Program-made: the position numbers and the translations under genes
NCBI GenBank assembly: GCA_963995505.1
Contig: OZ023193.1
Span: 2,728,001-2,792,000 of the forward strand
Direction of reading: 5' to 3'
Source: Hypericum androsaemum
Lineage: Eukaryota > Streptophyta > Magnoliopsida > Malpighiales > Hypericaceae
DNA: 64,000 nucleotides
Notes under the pieces: generated by a model
Databases searched by the model: none
What the model saw: the letters and a program-made list of their open reading frames with translations, nothing else
What the model was told of the DNA's origin: nothing
Shown: positions 55,101-64,000 of the stretch, piece by piece
Numbering within the stretch: position 1 is the stretch's first letter
Layout: every line of letters starts with the position of its first letter

Positions 55101-57995
55101 CTACCCCTCTTCTTTTTTCTCTCCTCTGGCCTCGCACAGTACTTTTGTTAGCTACCACATTTTTACCAGAAGTACTTTAACAATGATACTCTAAAAAATA
55201 GAAAGATACAAGAGAAATTGGAATCGGCGTGACAGTAGTCCCAGAGCTAGATAAACCCAAGTATGATCACTGGCTCTATAAAATACAATACAGTGTTTTC
55301 GAAACTCTGTCACCAAAATCTTCAAAAAAAATGGAAACTGTCACCAAGGGGATATGATTGAGCTGGATTTGTTCCTTGGCCAAATAATACCCTCTCCTTC
55401 TCTCTCTCTCTCCTCTCGCCTCCTACTGATTGATTTTTTTATTCCGCTTAAGCTTTCATATTTGTAATCTTGTAGTACTGCTAATCTCCTCTCTCCTCCT
55501 CGCGGAAGCAAATGTCCATCAAAATATTTTTTTATAGTTGCATAGAGGTTTCTAAAGAGTAACAAAATATTTTTGTTCGCGGAACCATTCGAACAAAAAT
55601 TTGCTCTCTCCTCGTATTTATAAGTAAAGTGTTGTAACTAATTGTGGGCTTCTCGACAGTGGAGAAATTTTGGCGTAGCGGAAATTTTTTTGGTATAACT
55701 AATTGTGGACTTTTCTGCAATATATCGGATAGCGTGTATCATTTATTATATACAAGGATCTTGTAGCCTCAAGATTTCTGACTCTAACTAGTGTTGTATG
55801 TTGATGTTCAACCATGAATTATCGTAGTTAAGGGATTTATGAGATGTCTCTCTCCATCTGCTAAAGTAATTAAGTAACGGAAGATTGTAATTGTGCTTCT
55901 TTCCATTTTTAAAAAATTCGCTAAGGCGATTAATTCAGTTTTGAATCAGGTACCTCCTTCGTCATAATATATATAAATATAAATAAAAACCAAAACAAAC
56001 TTGTCCCGTCCAATTCAAGCGTCTGTCCCTTGGTTTAGATTTTCGTTTCCCTAATAAAATCCAACCCCGTTAAAGAAGGGGAGATATCTTTGTTTCCTAT
56101 CGTGAATTAAATCTTATTATTATTTCAATTTCCTATTGAGGGTTTTGGGCAGTCACCTAATTTATTCGAAAGCGTTTACGTGAGAATTATTCTTCATTCA
56201 AGTTAAGTAATTTTATAACCACGACAGTCAATTATCACTGAGTTATTATAGTTGGACTAGCAAGAATTTTTATATATTAAATTTCTAACGATATCATTCA
56301 AAGAATTGAACATTTATAGTTAAATTTCTCGAACTCAAACTTCATTCAACCCGAAGGTGACTTGTGAAAGCAACGGCCAGACCAACATGGTTCACTAGAC
56401 GTTTAAAAAAAATGGTTCACTAGATTAGAAAACTATATTATAACCATTCCACCCAACAATAAACTAAATTATAATCTTATATTTGCAATAAATAAATGTC
56501 TGCAATAGTCACCGACCGTTTGTATCTTTGCAAGAAATTGGATCGGAGATACCTTAATTTCGTAGAGGGAGAGGAGAATCTTTGGAGTTTTCATGTAATA
56601 TATTAATTGATTATGATAATCCATTGTTGACCAAGTATAATATCACTTTTCATTGTTGACATTTTAAATTAAAATCTAGGGACTAATCAATTGATTTTGA
56701 GAAATACGAAAGACTAAATAATAATTTGTTGTCTGAAATAATCAATTATTTCATAAACCTATTTCACCTAAAGAAAATTGTAAAATATGCAGCATCAATT
56801 AATGTAAGAATTTGTTTGCACATATAAGGAAACATTTTCCGACTATGTGCATGCAAAGGGTGGTCATGGAGAAAAGCCGCAACCAAGAAAAGCTAACCCA
56901 AAGAAATACTGCTGCTGCAAGCTAGCGTTTAACTTATGATTGGCTAGTTAAACGAACTAAAAAGTCATTTCTAAGTAAAAAGGGAACAAGTTTCTCAACA
57001 AAAAAAAAGAGTAAAAAAGGAACAATAAATATTTAAATGTTATATTCGGGGTCAACTCAATAAATTTATTTATTTCTGTTGGCTCTATTAATTAAATTAA
57101 AATAAGATCATATCATATGGCTACTTACAACACACATTATCCAAAAGGAAGGTACAAAAATAAGGTATATCATAATGTTAATTGACTACTTGACACGTCC
57201 TAATAAGATGGTATAATAATGAATATGAAGCCCAAGTCCCAACATTCGGTGAAGGATCGACATTTTCTTGGTATATTTGCGAACTCCCAAAAGACCAATA
57301 TCTTAAAATATCGATTTTAAGATTCAATACCATATGTGACCCTAAACTTCGGCGAACAACACACTAGGGCCAACGTGGGTCCTCTTCCGATCAACACTTT
57401 TTTTTTCGCTTCACTGCAATGGACCAGATTGCAAAATTTAACGTATATGATAATTCATCCAAAATATTAAAGAAATTAAAAAGGAACTGATACATTATGA
57501 ATTTTAAAATCTAAATTTCCTAGTGATATATTCTTATACCTGAGACTCAAGCTCAAAATCTTATTAATTGAATCTTATTAACATTATAAATTGTGAGGGC
57601 CGCATTTTGGGGTCTGTATCATTGTTTCACACCACTCACTCACACTATTAAAAGACTCGAAGTTGAGAATTTTGATTAAGTTCGAATCCATAAAACTTGT
57701 GCTACACCTATTCAAAAATAGTTTAATCGAATTAATTTTCAAAATAGATTTTTTTTAGAATAATTTAATCACAGAATCGACAGAACTCTTTTCTGTCCAT
57801 AATGTATCGTTTCACAAGAATGTTGGGCATTAGAATTTATGGACCAATCATCGAGCTCCAAGGAAAGAGAATAAAAAGAAAACCTTCGCTAGGAACTTCC
57901 AACGTGGGCTGAGGCGAGTGAAATGCACACCCCAATCAGATTTGTTGTAACCTACAGAAGGCGTGAAGCCTTTTCCCTTGGGAATTAATTGCAAC

Positions 57996-58450
57996 CATGG
58001 TTTTAAAAAACGCGGTCCGACCGGTTGGACTGCGAAACGGGCACTAGACCGGGTCGTTTTTAGGCTTTTGACCGGGGTCTGTACTAACCAGACCAAATCC
58101 GGTCGGACCGGCTGATTTTGAGGTCCATCTTGACCGGTCGAACCCGGTTAGTACAAAAATGGGCGAAATTGACTTTTTTTTGGTAATTTTCGAGGAAAAA
58201 AATTGATTTGACAAATTTATAAAGTAATAAATAAATAAATAAAGTAGATTTATAGAGTGGAGAGATAAAAAATTAAGTCTACTTTTTTTTGTATGGAAAA
58301 TAAGTATATTTTAACCTACATATATATATTATTTAAAATATTTAAAAATAAAAAATTTTGGTCCAACCGGTAGTTTGACCGATCCGACCGGCCGACCCGG
58401 AGGACGGGAGAAATCCCGGATCGGCCTCCGGGTCGTTTTTTAAAACCATG
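57996..58450. mobile_element. hAT-type MITE, second copy
   Basis: Identical copy of the 455-bp element at 5839-6293, carried by the 52-kb repeat. Target duplications ATTGCAAC are at 57988-57995 and 58451-58458. It arrived by segmental duplication, not by a separate insertion. Confidence 0.8.
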
Positions 58451-60108
58451 ATTGCAACGATCCAAACGTGGGAGGCACTCCAGGGAAGCCCTTTTCCCTT
58501 GGGAATTAATTGCAACGATCCTTTGGTTTGACCGATCTCAAACGTGGGACCCACTCCAGGGATCTCAAACTCTGCTGTTTCCCCGAGCACCCAGTGATGT
58601 ACTGCTTTCTTTGATAATAGGTGGAGAAAAAATGCACGTTATTTTTTTACAAGTAAAATAAGTTGTTGTTCTAATAAGTAAAATGTAGGTTGTTTTGGAA
58701 GTAAATAAAAAGTAGGTGGTTGATACAGTTTAAATAACCCCTAAGAAATGTTAAATTTAAATAAAGTTGTAATTAGGTGACAAAGAGAAAAAAAAAATTA
58801 GGTTATCAAAAAGCGTCTGCTAGAGAAAATAATTTTATTACACCGTGTTTGGTTCTTTGGTTTGGTTCTAGTTTAAGCTGGACCAGTTGTTCGGTTCCAG
58901 TTCTAAACCAGAGTAAAATCCGGTCTATTCCGGTTTGTGAAAAAATCCGGTCATGTCACATGGTGACTTGGTATGTAACCACCAATAAACAAGTACCAAG
59001 TGTATTTGTTACTTCCTAATGAATTAGATGACATATGTTTAAAAGAATATTTCCTAAAAATAGTTATTTGAATCGGGGACAGTTCCAAGTAATTAATAGG
59101 AAGTCTAATTTTAATTCTTTTTATGTTTTACCTTAGTTCTCAGCTGGAGAAATAATTATAAAAATAATACTTAATAGACTTGTGTTGTTTAAGCCTTCCG
59201 AAGTCATCAACTTTGACAGAGGAAAGCACATCCGAACAAAAAATCTCAGCAATTATATATGAACAAGTAATTAAAATGTTTTGATCCTTTCTTTTCTTTC
59301 ATTTTTGCTAGTTTCATTTTTTTAGTGTTTGGTGTTTTGTAACTTACAATTACTTGATTAGTTTGTGGTTGACAATTAGGTTTCTGAAACAAAAACATTA
59401 GATAGAACATGAAGATGAATGTATGTATCAACATTTTTGCTTTGCATAGTGTATGACTTTTTAAATTTTATGAAATATCGTAGATGATGAAAACAACATT
59501 ATTGATTATGTATAAAAAAATTATAGGACATATAACTCGTACATCATATTGAAGAGTTTTGGTGTCAAAAAGTGAAAAGTACTGAAATCAAGAAAATGAA
59601 CTAATACATCGTCAAATTATGTATTTATTTTCCAATAAGTAATATATTAACGAATTTGAGTATTATTATTTATGATTGAAATTTTGAAGGGAAGCACCTC
59701 ACGATCTATTCTTATCGAATGCACCGTATGAATTGCAGGATAGCAATTCAAGAACTATTTTTTTTTCATGTGAATGTGTTAAAATTTTGTTAAGATGGTT
59801 GACGTAAATGCACAGCCTCGGTCTTCTTCAATTACTTGGTATTGTTTTCCGATTTAAAGAAATCTTTTAAGGAAATTTTTTTGTGACAATGCCTTGATTT
59901 TTCCATAGTTATTTATCCTAGTCATGTAATTTATTAAGAAGTGACAAATACACTTGATACTTGTTTATTGGTGGATAAATACCAAATTATTATGTGACTT
60001 GGTATAGAGGCATCACCATAAAATATCTCTGAAAAAGGGGAGAAAAAAAGACTAAAAACAAAACCAATAACTAAACGGGTAACCATAGTGGCAAAGCCGC
60101 TGCCATAT

Positions 60109-60531
60109 CTAGTAACTCACGCAAGCAAACTCACAAATCAGGTAGTCAAGGGTGAAGGCAGTCCCAGTCCCCTTCCTCGCTTGAAAGCGAGTTTTCTTGA
60201 CAGGCGGTAGGTCAAAATCCTTCAAGTTCGAATCGACCTCGTCCGCCCAATTGTTCTTCATCTTCTTTGTAATCGAAACCATGAACTTTAACAAATCTGG
60301 AAGATCATCGTTGTCAGAAAAAACAACGACCTCATTATCCTCATAATCGGGATATGCATGAGATCTGTAGAAGGCACAATAGAGACGCGACCCAAAATAG
60401 ACATAGAAGAACACTGTAGAATCAGAGTTCCCTCGCCAAAACAAGATGACTACCGGAGTGTTCCTTCTACTATTTAAGCATTTTTCGTTAAAGATGCTCA
60501 CCAAATGAAATATTATGATGGAGTCTTTCAT
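60109..60531 (-). CDS. Unrecognised 140-residue ORF, second copy
   Basis: Identical in translation to the ORF at 7952-8374 and carried by the 52-kb direct repeat. The identity gives no evidence of selection because the flanking non-coding DNA is equally identical. The same reservations about function and start apply. Confidence 0.35.
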   Translation of the reverse strand: MKDSIIIFHLVSIFNEKCLNSRRNTPVVILFWRGNSDSTVFFYVYFGSRLYCAFYRSHAYPDYEDNEVVVFSDNDDLPDLLKFMVSITKKMKNNWADEVDSNLKDFDLPPVKKTRFQARKGTGTAFTLDYLICEFACVSY

Positions 60532-63500
60532 AATGAAAGTGGTGGCCTAATGGAAATATTTTGTAATCGTTCTTGTGAATAATGAACTCAGTATTTTATA
60601 ATGAAAAAACTGGCAGAGTGTTGGGCGATCAGCTCACTTGGCCCATCGTCGTTTGGGTTTTTATTTTATCTTAATTCAATTCTAATGATACATAACACAA
60701 TACTATTTGTTGAAATATATATTAGTATAATTATAAAATTAAAATTATCTTTTAATAAAAATAACAATAAAAAATAGTATTTTTTAATTATCTATAAATA
60801 GAACCTAATATTGACATATCTTGTTGCAAAATTTTGTCACTAGTAATTAAATATATAATTTTTATTTTCTGAATTTATAATTTATCATTTCACACATCTA
60901 TTTGTAGCATATTTTATATTTTTATAATTATGTATTTCAAATTTTGTAATCTTTAATGCAAAATTGTGGATTTAGTGAAGAAGAAGCATAGCATGTGAAT
61001 TTAAATCCTCGGAACTTTGTGCCTCATGGAATCGTCAAATCCTCGGAACTTTGTGCGTTACGATGGAAGATAACAACTTTTGAATTGAGAATAATGAAAT
61101 ATTTATTAGTTGATTGACTAATAGTATCGTGTTGTTTGTTAATACCAATAACATTAATATTTACAAGTTATATAGGCTAGATTCCTCGCTCCGATTCATT
61201 GGGATTTGTCCAAATAAAAAAGGTGCAGGTTTACTTTAGCATTTTATATGGTGGTCATCTGTTAACAAAATTGCACGGGGATTCTGATGAATGCTCAATT
61301 ATATAAAAAAAATTGCATGGTAATTTTCATTCTTAAAATTTAATGACGATAAATGCTCTATTATAAAAGAATTTGTATTGTAAAAACTAATAAATGTTAT
61401 GCTCTGGTGATGGTGGAGAAAAGAATTCTCGATGAATTTAAAGATATTCTCTGAGACAAAATTTCTCCAGATGTTCCACCTATCAGAAGAGATATCCAAT
61501 ACTCTATTAATGTCAATCCCGAGGCATTCATTCCAAATAGTATGTTGGATTTGACTTTTATTCCAATTCCACATTCTTATAGTGTTGGATTTGACTGCAT
61601 GAGAAAAATAATCTGATTTTTTTTAGAAACAGAAAAATAATCTGATTGGAAATGTGAAAATGTGGAGAGAATCATTCAAATCTGATTGATAACCTTTTGA
61701 CGTCGCGCCGGCGCGACGTAGTCTTTGTCAACGTTTGTACTGGTTTCTTTCTTTCTTTCCCTAATCGTTGGATGAGTGGGATCGAAAGAATCAACGGCAT
61801 CGGTGCATCCACAATATAGGCTTTCACTTGTTGTGGGCCTTGTGGCCATTTTCTTTTTTAAATTTCTACATTCGAGAACCGCAAGAGTCCTATTTACAAT
61901 GACCAAGTTAATAATATTTTGATATTCCTCAGAAATAAATCGTAACGAACCCAAAATTTAATTAATTAAAATAAAGTCTCTTGTTACTTCGATCGTTTAG
62001 TCTTTGATTTTTTTATTAAGTAGACGTGAATGTGATCACTTCACATCTATTGGGGTAAATAGCGTCATAAAATCATTCGATAGCTGTAGTCTCTAGTTAA
62101 TAGTATTATTGGGGTTATTGTTGGTGCATCTCTCTAGTTAATATCCACTCCATTTATTATAATTCACATCCGACTATTTTTTAAAGGTTTTTTAGAAGTT
62201 CAATTGTTTATTAATAATTTTTATACGTTAACACTGACACTGTACGGCCAACCAAATGTGGCCCACCGCCGACTCTTTTTCTCACTCTTTGTATAGTTTT
62301 TCTCAATTTTATATCCAGTGAATAAACCATATCAAAAGAAATATTACGGATGTTAAGACATGATTTATTTAGATATGAATTATTGTCCAATATATAGTGA
62401 TAAAACTTAAAATTATGTATTACTCCGAAATGATCTTGCATTCACGCCCTGCACAAGAGGATCAACTAAAAGCAACACACTCCATGTTTGGCAGCAAATC
62501 GCAGTAGAATTAGGGTTTCATTTTAATTGAAAGTAAATTCTGTAAGGATTTTATTTGAGAATTCATTTATAAATGAATTTCTAAATCACTCCAATTATAT
62601 CTCTAGGTCTAATTTGTTTTTCGTTATAAATTTGAATTCATTTGCACATTAAGTTACATTCCTAATTCATTTCTTAAATCTCGAAATCTCAATCACAAAG
62701 TCATCGAAATAAGAGTCTCAAAATCAATCCAGATTTGGGGTATATAAGTACATAATTACCGTATCCTAAACACGAAATCACAGTAATCACAGATTACCAC
62801 GAAATCACAATCACAGAATTCCACGAAATCACAATCATTCAATATTTTCTCAGTCTACACAAATCACGAACTCTCAGGAGATCTCACGAAATCTCAGAGT
62901 CACCCAAGGTTCGGAACATATAAGTACATAATTACCGTATCCTCAACACAAAATCACAATCAATGATTACCAAGAATTCACAATCACGGAATCTCACGAA
63001 ATTATAATCATTCAATATTTTCTCAGTCTACACTAGTCGCGTTCTTATCAAAATATACTACTGTTGAAACACTAATCACGATCTGTCCATGACAAATCAC
63101 ATAAAGCCACTCTTCCTAATCATTCGACTCTTAATACTTGTCTAGTAACGTAAAACTTCAAAGCCGACTCGAAATTTCCACATAAAACCACTTGTAATTT
63201 TTTATAAAACTTCAAATGGCCGTAACTTTCAAACGGCTGTGAATTAGCCCCTGAAAGTCGATCGCTCTTGCGACACAGAGAGTTTGTAGAACTTGAAATT
63301 CTCTTTCTGAAAAGTGATTATAATAGAAAATCTGTCAAGCGAGTCAAAAGTTACGGTCTTTCAAAGATGAGATTTGCTATAATTATAATAAAATGCACTG
63401 TGAAACAATCAAACACTAGCATGCGAGGATTTGCAAATGAAGTTCACATTTTAAAATAACCAAACATGATTATGTAACATTGTAAAAAAAATTCACAAAC

Positions 63501-64000
63501 AAAATGAAATCATTGCCTAACTAAACACAAAAATAATCAGAAAAAAAAACTAAGCGACGGAAGAAATTCCAGACTCCCATGGTAATAAGCTGGAAAAGAT
63601 GCTAGAAAACTGAAGCCAAATTTACCATCCTTGACGTCGCATATTCTTAATTCATCAATAAAAACTAACACGAGCTGACACATCTGTACACTAATCCACA
63701 TAACGAATCCAATCCACACAAGAAAAAGATCGTCCCTTACAAAAGCGGATTTTTATACCCCAAAAAAAAAAACAAAAGCGACTTTATAATTGACTAAACA
63801 GAAAAAAGAGACTTTGATTTTCAAGGTGGATTAGACAAACCCATGTACTCGAAATTATAACCAACCAAAGAGGAAGAAATTCTTAGGTAAATTAATTAAA
63901 AGTAGGAGAGGAGAAGTTGAGAATTGTTTGATGTTCCATGGATATCAATTCATGCAACATATTAGTTTCATAATTGTTTGGTTGATTTTTTTACAATGAC

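Larger units (their letters stand above)
52158..64000. repeat. Long direct repeat, copy 2
   Basis: Second copy of bases 1-11843. It begins 70 bp beyond the start codon of the minus-strand gene at 51385-52087, just outside that gene's TATA box. If the duplicated unit is a full 52 kb, another copy of that gene should lie just left of the window. All elements described for copy 1 recur here at +52157. Confidence 0.97.

Overview
This is an AT-rich, gene-poor window of plant (eudicot) nuclear DNA. The evidence is GT-AG introns, plant TATA-box promoters, Ty1/copia and chromovirus-type Ty3/gypsy retroelements, hAT and Mutator-type DNA elements with target-site duplications, and remnants of the plant genes CCT7, mitochondrial Lon, a GT47 glycosyltransferase and a nodulin-related protein. 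The species cannot be named from this sequence. A 200-base N gap (22050-22249) shows it is a scaffolded assembly.

Three layers of duplication dominate. (1) Bases 1-11843 recur as 52158-64000 in the same orientation with an offset of 52157. The copies look essentially identical; I found one substitution (A396 versus G52553). This is either a very young tandem duplication with a 52-kb period or a redundant assembly. (2) Inside that segment a 1.7-2 kb unit is tandemly repeated (about 545-2215 and 2250-4190). (3) There are inverted paralogous arms. The 211/212-codon gene and its flanks lie at 22.25-28.4 kb (+) and 48-54.4 kb (-). A small acidic first exon lies at 37.0-37.6 kb (-) and 43.9-44.4 kb (+). 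Lon-like sequence lies at 17-19.3 kb (+) and 37.8-40.3 kb (-, broken).

Layout. 1-11.8 kb: first copy of the long repeat, with a hAT MITE, a fold-back, a 140-codon ORF and satellite-like duplications. 13.3-15.2 kb: remnants of a membrane-protein gene and of CCT7 (minus strand). 15.7-16.3 kb: hAT MITE. 17.0-19.3 kb: apparently intact nine-exon gene for a Lon N-domain-only protein. 20.0-21.5 kb: two opposed copia fragments. 22.0-28.4 kb: gap, then arm A with the novel two-exon gene. 29.0-30.1 kb: solo LTR with a perfect 5-bp target duplication. 30.5-34.8 kb: copia element lacking integrase. 34.8-35.7 kb: 3' end of a chromovirus. 35.76-36.39 kb: possible four-exon small gene. 37-40.3 kb: broken acidic exon and broken Lon. 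40.9-41.5 kb: GC-rich chimera of two gene fragments. 41.6-43.5 kb: two hAT elements. 44.1 kb: acidic first exon, followed by a Pack-MULE carrying a nodulin-related gene fragment. 46.2-48.0 kb: AT-rich minisatellite and a large MITE. 48-52.1 kb: arm B with the second copy of the novel gene. 52.2-64 kb: second copy of the long repeat.

The only loci that look potentially functional are the two copies of the 211/212-residue putative mitochondrial protein, the Lon N-domain gene and, less surely, the acidic first exon at 44.1 kb and the 110-residue ORF near 36 kb. No operon-like organisation or defence system is present. The main interest is structural: nested inverted and direct duplications, with empty sites that date later insertions.
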